Source of the DNA: Bin25 sp965221765
GTDB taxonomy: Bacteria; Bacteroidota; Bacteroidia; Flavobacteriales; Flavobacteriaceae
Direction of reading: 5' to 3'
Length of the DNA stretch: 64,000 nucleotides
Assembly (NCBI GenBank): GCA_965221765.1
Contig: OZ244911.1
Span: 2,356,001 to 2,420,000, forward strand
Positions 1 to 10,220 of the stretch are shown in pieces (the first letter of the stretch is position 1; the number at the start of each line of letters is the position of its first letter). Position numbers and translations under genes: made by a program. Below the pieces are notes generated by a model. That model ran no database searches. It worked only from the letters and a program-made list of their open reading frames with translations, and was not told the DNA's origin.

Positions 1-3000
1 GCTTGAAATCATTGCTTTATGGCATTGATAATAGAACAAATGACAACTTTATTCATGGCTATGGACAACTGAAAATCGGTGGTGTTTTAAAGAAAGCAAA
101 TGGAGAAACCCTTGAATTTATGCGTCGCAAAGGAACCAAGGATACATTATTAAACTCTGAAGGAAGTCCACTTGATGACCAAATTCTGTCATCTTTTCTT
201 CAAGGAGTTAGTGATACCCTTTTTACAACTCTATTTGGAATCGATCATCAAGAATTGCAGGATGGAGGGCAAGAAATTCTCAATGAAAAGGGAGAATTGG
301 GCAAAACGCTTTTTTCAGCAGGCCTTGGTGGTTTTAACTTTAAAAAACTACTTGATGAATTACAAAAGGAAGCTGATGATTTATTTTTAAAAGGAGGCTC
401 AAAGCCCATCATCAATGCTTTAATCAAAGAGTATAATGACCTAAAAAAAGAAATTAGAGATCAATCACTTTCAATACAAGAATGGGAAAACTGTCATCAT
501 GCACTTGAAACTACCAAAGAAAAACTTAATAGGATTGTTTCTGAACTAAAAGAGAAACAAACTAGTTTGAATCAGCTTAAAAGAATTCAAAAGGTTTTTC
601 CAAAACTTTCTCAACTTAAAGATCTCCATGATCAATTCAAAGGTTTGGAGAATACAAAAACGTTAGCAAATGATTTTAAAAATCGAAGAAGCCAAGCAAT
701 TAATGAAAAAGAAAAAGCGAAAATGATTTTAGGTAAGGTGTATTCTCGACTTAAAACACTGCAAGGCAGCATTGATAACCTATCCATCAATCAATCATTA
801 CTAAATCATACCAATCAAATCAAAGAACTTTATAAACGACTTGGAGAGTTTAAAAAAGCAAAAATAGATAGGCCAAAGCTAGAGATCAAACTACACTCTT
901 ATGCCAATATAGCTGAGGAAATACTAGGGAAAATAAAACCAGAATTTAGGCTAAAAAATGACGAAAAGTATCGTTTAATATGGGATCATCGATCGAAAAT
1001 ACAGATATTAAATGATCAAAAAACCCATCTCGACAAAGACCATGAAAACAAGAAAATTAGTTTAGAAAAAGAAAATGTCCATTTAAAAACTGCTGCTGAA
1101 GAATTAAAAGCCATTCCTAAGTTTGAATCTTTAGAAACTTTACATTCAGAAATTATTACTTCAAGGAAATTAGGAGATTTAGATTCTATAATCAAATCAG
1201 ATATTGAAAAAATCGATGCTGACAAAAATGAATTTCAAAAAGAGATTGCTCGGCTTTCTATTTGGAGTGGTGATTTATATTCTATTAGAAGTCTTCAATT
1301 ACCACCGAAAGAAAAGATTGACGTATTTGAAGATGAATTTAATCATCTTAAAACTAAAAAACAACAACTAGAAAAGGACAAAAGAACGCTACAAAAAGAA
1401 TTAGAAACAAACTTGACATCTATTGACGAAACACAACAAAAAGGAGATATCCCTTCTGAAGCAAACCTAAAAGACCTTCGTTCAAAAAGAGATCACCTTT
1501 GGCAGTTGCTTTATCGACAGTGGATTGAGGATGAAGATGTCTCTAACGAAGCTAATCAGTACAAAGAAGAAGGTCTTTTACCCGATATTTTCGAAGAACA
1601 CATGAAGTCTTCTGATGAATTATCTGACCGACTAAGAAGAGATGCTGAAGTTGTCCATCAATTAGCAAGCCTTGAATCTAATCGAAAAAGTTTTCAAAGA
1701 AAATTGAAGACAGTGAATCAAGAAATAAACGATTTAATCGAAAAAGAAAATAAATTAGATGAAGATTGGAAGAGTCTATGGCATAAAATAGATATCCATC
1801 CGTTAACTCCTCGAGAAATGAATATTTGGATCGATAAGTTTGAAAAAATACGAGATAAAGCTAGTGCCATCATCCAACTTCAACAGCAAGTATCTAAAAA
1901 TAAGGAAATCCGTAAAAATCATATTCAAAAATTAAACGAGCAGTTAAATCTATTGAATTGCTCGATATCCCGATCAGAACAACTCGATATTGTGCTTCAA
2001 AAGAGCGAGTCAAAACATCGAAAACTAGAACAGTTTCAAAACAGCCGCAATGCGTTGATTGACCAGATTAAGAAAAAAGAAAAGGATATCAAATTACTTA
2101 ACATAGAGTACCAATCAATCAAGACAAAACTTAAAAATTGGAATAATCAATGGATAAAGTTAATGCAAAGTATTGGTTTAAGTAGTGATTCTAATGTTTT
2201 ATATATGAGAAATTTAATCGATATTTTATCCGATTATTTTGAAAATAAAAATCAAGAAAAACAGTTAAGCCAACGTATCAATGCCATTGATAGAGATTCT
2301 AAAAATTTTACAAATCAAGTAAAAACTTTGATGTTGAATGTGGCACCCCAGCTCCATGAGAAGTCGGTAGAAACTATTATTCTGGAATTGGACACTTTAT
2401 TGACGCAAAATTTAAGGATTCGTTCAGACTATGAAAGTATTCAAAAGCAAATCGAAGAGGCCAAAAAGGAAAAACTAGAATCACAGACTAAGATCGACTC
2501 GATGAATCAAATACTAGAAAATCTCTGTAATGAAGTAGGATGCAACCATCCAGAAGAACTCGAAGAAGCAGAAAAAGCCTCAGATAGCTATCATCATATT
2601 AAAGATGCTATTGACTCTATAAAAGAACAAATTTTAGATCTTGGAGATGGTAAAAAAATCGATGAATTAACCACAGAAGTCAAAAGCATTGATACTATTG
2701 ACTCTTTACCTGGAGAAATAGATCAATTAAAAAAAGTCATTCATGATGAACTTGAACCAAAACGCAGTGAATTGTCTGTTGAAAAAGGACGGCATCTGAC
2801 AGAATTAGAGCGTTTAAATGGGAATGATGAAGTCGCTGAAATGACTAATCAATTAGAATCTATTCTTTCGAATATTCAATTTCATTCTGAAAGGTATGCG
2901 CATAGAAAATTGGCTCTGAAAGTATTAAGAGATCAAATTGAAAACTATAGAATAGAAAATCAAAGCCCCATCATCAGTAGAGCAAGTCAATACTTTGATT

Positions 3001-3371
3001 CTTTGACTCTAAATTCATTTCAAAGGCTCAGTACTGATTTCAATGAAAAAGATGAACCTATTCTTACTGGAATTCGAGCTAATGATGAAGTAATAAAAGT
3101 TGAAGCGATGAGTTCTGGAACTAGAGATCAGCTTTATTTGGCGTTACGACTAGCTTCTTTTGAAAGGCACATTCAAAATGGAAATCTCATGCCTTTCATT
3201 TTGGATGATGTATTGGTTGATTTTGATGATCAGCGATCACAATCTGCTCTGAATGTATTTGCAAAAATCGCTGAACAAACACAGGTGATATTATTTACTC
3301 ACCATTCCCGAATTATTGAACAGTCTGAAAATATCAATGGGACAGCTCATGTATTCAACCTAGATGATTGA
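1..3371 (+). CDS. YhaN/SbcC-like AAA+ ATPase with long coiled coil, 5' end outside window
   Basis: Partial gene; the frame is open at the window start, and the TTG at position 3 is not a believable start. The visible N-terminus (LLYGI, then NDNFIHGY) matches the stretch that follows the Walker A loop in YhaN-type SMC-like ATPases, so the P-loop lies upstream of the window. About 900 residues of charged heptad-rich coiled coil follow. The C-terminus carries an ABC-type signature (SSGTRDQLYLALRLA, near residue 1040), Walker B (PFILDDVLVDFDD) and a switch-like histidine pair (LFTHHS). Members are thought to act in DNA end processing or repair, often beside an SbcD-like nuclease. Any such partner would lie upstream and is not visible. 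No zinc hook (CxxC) is seen in the coil, which favours YhaN over SbcC. Confidence 0.85.
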   Translation, partial: LKSLLYGIDNRTNDNFIHGYGQLKIGGVLKKANGETLEFMRRKGTKDTLLNSEGSPLDDQILSSFLQGVSDTLFTTLFGIDHQELQDGGQEILNEKGELGKTLFSAGLGGFNFKKLLDELQKEADDLFLKGGSKPIINALIKEYNDLKKEIRDQSLSIQEWENCHHALETTKEKLNRIVSELKEKQTSLNQLKRIQKVFPKLSQLKDLHDQFKGLENTKTLANDFKNRRSQAINEKEKAKMILGKVYSRLKTLQGSIDNLSINQSLLNHTNQIKELYKRLGEFKKAKIDRPKLEIKLHSYANIAEEILGKIKPEFRLKNDEKYRLIWDHRSKIQILNDQKTHLDKDHENKKISLEKENVHLKTAAEELKAIPKFESLETLHSEIITSRKLGDLDSIIKSDIEKIDADKNEFQKEIARLSIWSGDLYSIRSLQLPPKEKIDVFEDEFNHLKTKKQQLEKDKRTLQKELETNLTSIDETQQKGDIPSEANLKDLRSKRDHLWQLLYRQWIEDEDVSNEANQYKEEGLLPDIFEEHMKSSDELSDRLRRDAEVVHQLASLESNRKSFQRKLKTVNQEINDLIEKENKLDEDWKSLWHKIDIHPLTPREMNIWIDKFEKIRDKASAIIQLQQQVSKNKEIRKNHIQKLNEQLNLLNCSISRSEQLDIVLQKSESKHRKLEQFQNSRNALIDQIKKKEKDIKLLNIEYQSIKTKLKNWNNQWIKLMQSIGLSSDSNVLYMRNLIDILSDYFENKNQEKQLSQRINAIDRDSKNFTNQVKTLMLNVAPQLHEKSVETIILELDTLLTQNLRIRSDYESIQKQIEEAKKEKLESQTKIDSMNQILENLCNEVGCNHPEELEEAEKASDSYHHIKDAIDSIKEQILDLGDGKKIDELTTEVKSIDTIDSLPGEIDQLKKVIHDELEPKRSELSVEKGRHLTELERLNGNDEVAEMTNQLESILSNIQFHSERYAHRKLALKVLRDQIENYRIENQSPIISRASQYFDSLTLNSFQRLSTDFNEKDEPILTGIRANDEVIKVEAMSSGTRDQLYLALRLASFERHIQNGNLMPFILDDVLVDFDDQRSQSALNVFAKIAEQTQVILFTHHSRIIEQSENINGTAHVFNLDD

Positions 3372-3900
3372 ATATGGCATCTGAGTACTTGCAAGAATCA
3401 AAAGATAAATAGACGATTAATCTGCGATTAATAAGATATAATACTGTTTTCTTTAATTCTTAACACCGTTTATTGATAATTCTACTCCAATCATTTTGGG
3501 TTAATCCTATTGCAATAGATAATTAAACATGGCATCCTTGTTAAAATCAAATCCTAGAAAAGTCAAGAATCTATATCAGCTCATTGAGGCCTGTGACTAT
3601 CCATATGCTATACATATTTATTGATGGTAAGTTATTAATTAATAACGCCCAACAGAAAAGCCAATTTTTTACTGAATCTTCTCCCAGCTACTTAGAAAAA
3701 AAACTTCGAGATTATCTTTCTTATTTTGTTCAAAATCATGAAATTTGATGTGCTCTGTCAGAATAGTTACCTTATATTTAATTGGCCTTTGAGAGGATTG
3801 ATTATGGTATTTATAATGGTTTAAAATTGAAACATAGAACTTGATTGATCCCCCACAATATTTTTATGAGCAATAGGCCTATAATAACTTTTAATTTCTA
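3372..3900. other. Intergenic, no gene recognised
   Basis: About 530 bases, very AT-rich. A 31-codon reading frame begins at the ATG at 3530 but resembles nothing I know. No hairpin followed by a T tract and no tRNA-like fold was found. Confidence 0.5.
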
Positions 3901-5064
3901 ATGAACACATCTGAATTCAACACCAAATATCCCTCTACTCAATACCTTAGAGAAAAAGCTAAAAAACGAATACCAAAATTTGCATTTGAATACTTAGATG
4001 GCGGTTGTAATGAAGAAATCAATTTAAGGAAAAATATAAGTGATTTACAGAATGTAGAATTCATCCCAAAATATATCACTCAAAAAAAATCTGTGGATTT
4101 AAACCTTCAATTGTTTGATGAAACGTATGAGGCTCCATTTGGTATTGCTCCAATTGGACTCCAGGGGCTTATTTGGCCAAAATCATGTCAGATATTAGCA
4201 CATGCAGCACGCAATCACAATATTCCTTTTGTTTTAAGTACCGTCAGTACTTCAGATATTGAAACGATTTCCGAAATCACTCAAGGAAAAGCATGGTTCC
4301 AATTGTACCATCCAGCAAAACAAAAAGTCACCGATGACATTCTCAATAGAGTAGAAATTGCAGGAATAAAAAATTTAGTCCTATTGAGTGATGTCCCCTC
4401 TTTTGGTCTTCGTTACAAAGACATCAAAAATGGATTATCTATGCGACCAAAAATATCGTTGAATAACTTCATTCAAATTTTAAAAAGCCCGTCTTGGGCA
4501 TGGAATACAATAATTAAAGGAAAGCCCAATTTTGATCTACTCAAACCCTATATGCCTTCTAACCTTTCATTGAAAAGGCTAGGTGAATACATGGATAGTA
4601 CTTTTGATGGGAAATTGACTCCTCAGAAAATAAAGCGTATACGGAATCAATGGAAAGGAAATCTAATTGTTAAAGGGATTGCCTCTGAACACGATATTGA
4701 AAGATGCATTGAATTAGGAGTCGATGCTGTCATTGTTTCCAACCACGGAGGACGACAATTAGATGCTGGGGAATCAAGTTTTCATTCCATGCTTAGACTA
4801 ATCAAATCTTATAAAAATAAGATCCCCATTATGATGGATGGGGGAATTCGATCTGGTATTGATATTGCTAGAGCTATGGCCTCTGGAGCTTCATTCGTTT
4901 TTATTGGCAGACCGTTTATGTATGGCGTGGGAGCACTAGGAATAAAAGGCGGTAATCATACCATCAGCATGTTCAAAGGACAACTTGAACAAGTCATGGA
5001 CCAATTAGGGTGTGTTAAAGTTGAACATCTTCCAAAATTTCTTAAACTAGATTATAACTTATGA
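3901..5064 (+). CDS. FMN-dependent alpha-hydroxy-acid oxidase/dehydrogenase (LldD family)
   Basis: A 387-residue protein of the usual family length. It oxidises a 2-hydroxy acid such as L-lactate or glycolate with FMN in a TIM barrel. Visible motifs are the N-terminal FAFEYLDGG, the flavin-binding APIGLQGL, the catalytic histidine in VSNHGGRQLD (near residue 282) and the phosphate-binding MDGGIRSG...GRPFMYG close to the C-terminus. The substrate cannot be read from sequence, and LldD, glycolate oxidase and mandelate dehydrogenase are all possible. The stop overlaps the start of the next gene, mannonate dehydratase, by four bases (ATGA), so the two are probably translationally coupled. That suggests a role in sugar-acid catabolism rather than simple lactate use. 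Confidence 0.85.
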   Translation: MNTSEFNTKYPSTQYLREKAKKRIPKFAFEYLDGGCNEEINLRKNISDLQNVEFIPKYITQKKSVDLNLQLFDETYEAPFGIAPIGLQGLIWPKSCQILAHAARNHNIPFVLSTVSTSDIETISEITQGKAWFQLYHPAKQKVTDDILNRVEIAGIKNLVLLSDVPSFGLRYKDIKNGLSMRPKISLNNFIQILKSPSWAWNTIIKGKPNFDLLKPYMPSNLSLKRLGEYMDSTFDGKLTPQKIKRIRNQWKGNLIVKGIASEHDIERCIELGVDAVIVSNHGGRQLDAGESSFHSMLRLIKSYKNKIPIMMDGGIRSGIDIARAMASGASFVFIGRPFMYGVGALGIKGGNHTISMFKGQLEQVMDQLGCVKVEHLPKFLKLDYNL

Positions 5065-6236
5065 AATCTGAAATCGGTTTTCTAAGCCATTCGATGCGTT
5101 GGTATGGGTCGAGAGATTATATCAAGCTTGAAACACTTAAAAATCATGGAGTCAAAAATATCGTTTCAAGTTTGCATCATATTCCTGTTGGAGAAATATG
5201 GACATCAAATGATATCAAAGCCTATCAATCCTTAATCGAAAAATCTGGATTAAAATGGACTGTTGTTGAATCACTACCTGTTCACGAGGATATCAAAATT
5301 CAAGCAAAAGGATTTGAAAAGAAAGTTGACAACTATAAAAAAAGCATTGAAAATTTAGCCAACCAAGAAATTCGTACCATCACATATAACTTCATGCCAG
5401 TACTTGATTGGTTGAGGACACAACACAAACAACCTTATAAAAACAAAGGCTTCACTTTGAGTTTTAATAAATACGACGTGGTTTACTTTGACTTATATCA
5501 TTTGAGACCAAAAATTTCGAAAAAATTGTATACTGAAAAAGAACAAGAAGTCGCTTTCCATCTAAACAAAACCATAACAAACAAACAAAAAACAACACTT
5601 ATTAAAAATATCCTACTAGGGTTACCAGGGAATTCAGAAAACTTTACAATAAATTCAATGCTTCATTTGATGGATCCGTATTCGACAATTAACGAGTTGC
5701 AACTCAAAGAGCATCTACTGTATTTTTTAGATCAAATTATTCCAGTTGCTCAAGAAAATGAAGTAAATATGGTCATACATCCTGATGATCCGCCTTATTC
5801 AGTTTTAGGACTCCCTAGAATTGTTGGAACAGAACATGACTTGACTCAAATATTTAATTCTAATTCTAGTTTATCTAATGGCTTGTGTTTTTGTAGTGGC
5901 TCTCTGGGATCTCATCCAGAAAATAATGTACTAAACATTTACTCTAAATTTGCTCATCGTATTCACTTTTTACATCTTAGAAATATTAAGAAAACCAATC
6001 CCTATCACTTTTTTGAAACCGATGTCTTTGAAGGCGATGTGGAGATGACAAAACTTTTGAATATGATTTACAATCAATACCAATCAAATTCAATAAAGGT
6101 ACCTATGAGACCAGATCATGGATTGCTACTCAACCAAGAATCAGATTTAGATGTTTATCCAGGATATTCGTTATTTGGAAGATTAGAATCACTTAAAGAA
6201 TTAAAACATTTAGAATACAATATTTGTTCAAATTGA
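5061..6236 (+). CDS. uxuA: Mannonate dehydratase
   Basis: This 391-residue protein is expected to convert D-mannonate to 2-keto-3-deoxygluconate in hexuronate breakdown. The family hallmarks are clear: MRWYG near the N-terminus, SLHHIPVGEIW, VVESLPVHEDIK, YNFMPVLDW, and the metal-site stretch with HPDDPP, CFCSGSLGSHPENN and the C-terminal RPDHG. It starts inside the stop of the upstream hydroxy-acid oxidase, so they form a two-gene operon. No other hexuronate genes (uxaC, uxuB, kdgK) are visible in the neighbourhood, although a PfkB-type kinase lies far away at 61903. Confidence 0.93.
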   Translation: MKSEIGFLSHSMRWYGSRDYIKLETLKNHGVKNIVSSLHHIPVGEIWTSNDIKAYQSLIEKSGLKWTVVESLPVHEDIKIQAKGFEKKVDNYKKSIENLANQEIRTITYNFMPVLDWLRTQHKQPYKNKGFTLSFNKYDVVYFDLYHLRPKISKKLYTEKEQEVAFHLNKTITNKQKTTLIKNILLGLPGNSENFTINSMLHLMDPYSTINELQLKEHLLYFLDQIIPVAQENEVNMVIHPDDPPYSVLGLPRIVGTEHDLTQIFNSNSSLSNGLCFCSGSLGSHPENNVLNIYSKFAHRIHFLHLRNIKKTNPYHFFETDVFEGDVEMTKLLNMIYNQYQSNSIKVPMRPDHGLLLNQESDLDVYPGYSLFGRLESLKELKHLEYNICSN

Positions 6237-6655
6237 AAACTATTAGGATTAAAAACATCTAGTTGTTTTATTTTTTATATTATTTCTGTTTGATTCATCC
6301 TTTGATTTTATGGACGATATCAGAAAGTACGAGAATAACAAGATACTTCTTTATGAATGGGACCAAAAAAAGAAATTCATTTCTAGTCAGCTGACATAAG
6401 AAGGGTTGTATAATGATTGCTACTAATAATCGGCCACTAAAATTGGAAAAAGGGAAACTAGAAATGTTCGAAGAATTAATCAGTCGTTTTATTTCATGAA
6501 ATTTTATTATTGGGACTCATTTTTCTTTTCTATAAAAATTTGCAAATAATTTTAAGAGAAATTAGCCTAAAGTAACATTAATATCCAAACCCTACCAACA
6601 AATACATTGTAAATCTATTTTATACCGTTTGTAAACAACAAAGATATTATCTAGT
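6237..6655. other. Intergenic, nothing recognised
   Basis: About 420 AT-rich bases between uxuA and the FGE-like gene. Only short frames with many stops are present and no convincing terminator or RNA was seen. Confidence 0.5.
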
Positions 6656-7708
6656 ATGTACCTAATTTTCAATACTTTTCAAAAAACCAAAGTCTTCAAA
6701 TTATCTTATTTAACTGTTTTGATTTTTTTTATTTCCTGTAAGCAAGAGAATAAAGAATTTATAATCATTGAAAAAGACAACATGATATGGATTCCTGGTG
6801 GTAGTTATGAAAGAGGGAGTCATCACTATATGGCAAGAGAAGATGAAAAACCAATTCATAAAGTGACGGTTTCTGGGTTTTGGATGGACAAAACAGAAGT
6901 TACCAATGCACAGTTCAAAGAATTTGTTGATCAAACAGGTTATCTCACAACGGCTGAGGTAGCACCTAATTGGGAGGAATTAAAACAATCTCTCCCTAAA
7001 GATACGCCAAAACCACATGATTCTCTATTTCAACCAGCTTCATTGACTTTTAAACCAACCAAAGGTGCCGTGGATTTAAATCAATTCAATCAATGGTGGC
7101 ATTGGACTCCAAAGGCTAGTTGGAGAAAACCTAATGGTGTGAATAGCTCAATCGAAAATAAAATGAATCATCCAGTGGTTCATATTTCTTGGTATGATGC
7201 GAATGCTTTTGCACAATGGACTAGTAAAAGACTTCCAACGGAAGCAGAATGGGAATGGGCTGCAAAAGGTGGCACTCAAGATGATATTTATCCTTGGGGA
7301 AATGAATCGGTTGATAGTGGCGAACCCAAAACCAATTCATGGGATGGTCAATTTCCTTATTTAAATACCCAACGAGATCAGTTTTTTTTTACCGCGCCAG
7401 TTATGTCTTATCAACCTAATGGTTATGGACTATATGATATTGCAGGTAATGTTTGGGAATGGTGTTCAGATTGGTATTCTTATGACTATTATTTAGAATT
7501 TTCGAAGCAAAAAGCCATCAATCCAAAAGGACCAAAAGCTAGTTATGATCCAACAATGCCCTATGTGGAGCAGCGAGTTCTTAGAGGAGGATCGTTTTTA
7601 TGTAACGATACCTATTGTTCAGGATATCGAATTTCAGCTCGAATGAAATCTTCACCAGATACAGGATTACAACATACTGGATTTAGATTGGTAAAAGATG
7701 CTGAATAG
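6656..7708 (+). CDS. Formylglycine-generating-enzyme-like lipoprotein (SUMF1 domain)
   Basis: The 350-residue product has an N-terminal hydrophobic stretch ending in FFISC (Cys28), a plausible lipobox, so it is probably membrane anchored outside the cytoplasm. The rest is one FGE-sulfatase domain: GG.YERGS, DEKPIHKVTVSGFWMDKTEVTNAQF, HISWYDANAFAQW, RLPTEAEWEWAAKGG, GNVWEWCSDW and a C-terminal RGGSF...GFRLV. It keeps both cysteines of the catalytic pair (Cys316 and Cys321, in SFLCNDTYC) that activate copper and oxidise the sulfatase cysteine in true formylglycine-generating enzymes. Many SUMF1 paralogues such as gliding lipoproteins lack them. It may therefore mature exported sulfatases, yet no sulfatase lies in this window. 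No internal Met offers a better start. Confidence 0.85.
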   Translation: MYLIFNTFQKTKVFKLSYLTVLIFFISCKQENKEFIIIEKDNMIWIPGGSYERGSHHYMAREDEKPIHKVTVSGFWMDKTEVTNAQFKEFVDQTGYLTTAEVAPNWEELKQSLPKDTPKPHDSLFQPASLTFKPTKGAVDLNQFNQWWHWTPKASWRKPNGVNSSIENKMNHPVVHISWYDANAFAQWTSKRLPTEAEWEWAAKGGTQDDIYPWGNESVDSGEPKTNSWDGQFPYLNTQRDQFFFTAPVMSYQPNGYGLYDIAGNVWEWCSDWYSYDYYLEFSKQKAINPKGPKASYDPTMPYVEQRVLRGGSFLCNDTYCSGYRISARMKSSPDTGLQHTGFRLVKDAE

Positions 7709-7740
7709 TTCTAGTTTTCGATGTGAATTTTACTATTTCA

Positions 7741-8356
7741 AGATGACTTTTTGATTCCGTTGGGCATCGGTCGAAACCATCACATGGTTCCCTTGTACGG
7801 TGGTATGGGATAACACCATCGATGAGGACTTCTTGATTTCTTTCTGATGCCACTAGACAGAATAGGCAAAGGTTTTTTCCATCCTAGCTTGGCCAATACG
7901 ATCTCTAAAATGACTCCAATCAGAAAGATCGCCAGGGCTCGTGTTTCATGAAATCAAAACCCGTGAAGTACGACATGGTGGGGTTCTCAATCCATCGTTC
8001 CATGAGGGTTTGATCACCCAGATGGTAAAGCCGTTTCCGCATCAAACCACCCACCATCATCCCATTGAGATGGGCCGGAAGGCCGGTTTTGGCATACCAT
8101 GGTTCAAAGGCGTTTTCAAAAAAAAAAGACCAATCGATGGCATCAGCCAGCCACTTGATGTGATGTTTTGGATGGAGAATCGCATTGAATTCCGAGTCCA
8201 ATAACGGGAGCTGTTGGTGGGCTACTTTTTTGATGATTTCTACAAGGTTCTGAGACCAAGATACGCATTCCCTTGAAGATTTAAAAACTAGAATGTAACC
8301 ATTCAATCCCCCATATAAAGGAGATGATGGACTCTATTTGAGTTTTTAAGGAACGC
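7741..8356 (-). mobile_element. 5' remnant of an IS5-family element (copy A)
   Basis: The minus strand encodes the N-terminal half of an IS5-type transposase (InsH N-terminal domain), read best at 7920-8306 with LHPKHHIKWLADAIDW, GLMRKRLYHLGDQTL and RWIENP. It continues in another frame to about 7741 (VQGNHVMVSTDAQRNQK), where homology stops and the catalytic half is missing. The outer end carries the terminal sequence at 8340-8356 (read on the minus strand GCGTTCCTTAAAAACTC). Related ends occur at 11985 and 35396. Three copies of the same element therefore lie in this window, all damaged. Confidence 0.8.
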
Positions 8357-8555
8357 TAAATAAAATTAATACATCATAAAACACAAAGATTATTTCATGA
8401 CTCTTTAAAAGTGTTTGAATTGTAAATTAGTTTCATATACATTCGGCAAAATAAATTTTACCAAAAGTGTATATTTCAATATAATTGAGCCCCACGTTTC
8501 AATCAAACTAAGCCACCTTACTAGAAGGTAACTTTCGGAATTGTTTTTCTATTTC

Positions 8556-9784
8556 CAAAAAATGGGACTTACACGTTTGGTTAAGCATAGCCTACTTATT
8601 TTTTGGTTGCTTTTTGGGTTTTATTGGTTTTTTACCGGCATTTCGAATCACCGCCAATGCCTTCAAATATAACTCGATAGGCCTATCATTCTTGGGAATA
8701 TATACTCATGAGGTTATTTTTTCATATGATACAATCTAGTTGACAAAGGGGAATGACTTTGGATAGGATGTCAAAGTTATGATTTCTGCCAACAAATCTC
8801 AAAGAATCCTTGCATGGAGCCTGGAGGGTATGGTTTTAGGATATCCTCTATGGCCACTGGATTCTCCTCATGATGAGGGGATGGTCAGCGGCCTTGTTTT
8901 AACCAGAAACTAATTTTTGGTCTGTCCATCGATTAGGGGTCGTCTGACAAACGAACATCACCATTTGATATAAGACATCGATACTTTTGGCGTTGTGCTT
9001 CCACACCAACTCTTGAATATAAAGAGGTCAATGCTGATGACCCCACCAATGATACGTCCACTGATAATCTCTTTTAACTCGAACCCAAAAAGATTCGATG
9101 CCATTGGTATGAACATCCCCATCGACATATTCTTTTTGGCTATGGCAAACTTTTTCATGTCTCCGTTTTAATCCATGGTAACATCGAGGTTCATCCATAT
9201 AAACCCGTGCCTCTGCCGTGGTGTGTTGATAGACCAACTCATGAATCGTTTTGCTGTCCGGCGTCTCCACAACCCTGGCCACAATTTAATTCGTTTCTCG
9301 ATGCAATGCCCCAATGATGGGGCATTTACCAGCACTTCCTCTTCCCAAGAGATACCACGGCATGCGACGGTATTTCGACCTATGGGATCTCTTGCCACCC
9401 ATGTAAGTTTCATCCATTTCCACCCTACCACTAAATAGCTCTCACTCTGACGAACACATGACCCGAATACGTTGGAGTAAAAACCAAGCCGTTCCTTGTC
9501 GGATGCCCAGACGCTCAAAGGCAAGGGCGAACGTTCTATTGGGCCCCCGTTTTCACACTAAAATGTTTCCAACAGGCTTTGCACCAAAACGGCATGTTTC
9601 CTTCGTTTTTACACCGCATGATTTCTCCATCCACTGCTTGGCCTTTTGTTCTGTAGAAGATAGTTTGAATACTTGATCTAAAGATAAGGGTTGGCTTTTT
9701 GAAGACATATATCGTTATCAATTGATACGATCGTATCAAAAATGATACCCTTTGCTTAACCAAAGATATAAGTCCCCAAAAAAT
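8556..9784 (-). mobile_element. Complete but decayed IS1595-family element with perfect 8-bp target duplication
   Basis: The element proper runs 8564-9776 (1213 bp). Its ends are inverted repeats: GGGACTTACACGTTTGG starting at 8564, and, read from the other end, GGGACTTATATCTTTGG ending at 9776. Both continue with a shared TTAAGCA. The element is flanked by identical 8-bp copies of CAAAAAAT (8556-8563 and 9777-9784). Eight bases is the duplication size known for IS1595, and the transposase remnant inside belongs to that family. Joining the flanks restores the region upstream of an IS21-type istA fragment, so the insertion hit an older element. The 370 bases between the transposase end and the left repeat hold no recognisable gene. 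Confidence 0.85.
8930..9708 (-). pseudogene. IS1595-family transposase, frameshifted
   Basis: The reading starts at the ATG at 9708. The N-terminal zinc-ribbon region (FWCKACWKHFSVKTG) is split over frames, followed by a stretch like the family GIRQGTAWFLLQRIR, then the ISXO2-type DDE domain at 9028-9282. That domain shows VYMDEPRCYHGL, HSQKEYVDGDVHTNGIESFW and VKRDYQWTYHWW, and the C-terminus (VWKHNAKSIDVLYQM) lies in yet another frame to about 8930. At least three frame changes make it inactive. The retained D and E in the last two motifs are the second and third catalytic acids. Confidence 0.8.
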
Positions 9785-9797
9785 TAACACCACGGAT

Positions 9798-10043
9798 TTG
9801 AAACAAATCATTATTGGTCATCTGAACGGGTCCAGTATTCGTTCGGTTGCCAGGGCGACGAGCATCGCTCACAATACGGTGAGTCGTTATGTGAAAACAG
9901 TGAAAGAAAGTACCCCTACTTTCGAAGAACTTCGTTTGATTGCCTATTTAAAAATACAACATCATATGGAAGAAAAAGATATGATGAGCACCGAATTCAA
10001 AAACAATGAATGCCTATTTAGCTTCTACTTAGAGGGCGTTTGA
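9798..10043 (+). pseudogene. N-terminal fragment of an IS21-type IstA transposase
   Basis: An 81-codon frame starts with a helix-turn-helix of the kind found at the start of IS21 IstA (KQIIIGHLNGSSIRSVARAT, then IAHNTVSRYVK). After about 50 residues the sequence stops resembling the family, and no DDE domain or istB follows. It starts with TTG 14 bases beyond the IS1595 target duplication. This is probably an older insertion fragment downstream of hpf. An unrelated HTH regulator fragment cannot be excluded. Confidence 0.5.
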
Positions 10044-10146
10044 ATAAATTCAAGGAAAGAATCCCAAGATCTTTTTCACATTTTCAAATGGTCTAAATTT
10101 CCAACTCAAAGGACATTGACAATAAAACGAATAGTAAACAACTCAT

Positions 10147-10167
10147 AAAAAAAGCTTCATAAGAAGC
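10147..10167 (-). terminator. Intrinsic terminator of the rpsU-xer-hpf block
   Basis: Read on the minus strand it is GCTTC, loop TTAT, GAAGC, then seven Ts. It lies about 50 bases beyond the hpf stop, exactly where transcription of the three-gene block should end. Confidence 0.7.
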
Positions 10168-10220
10168 AACTAATTAAATCAAGAAATAAAACTTTTTTTA
10201 AATTACCATCACCAAAGAGT

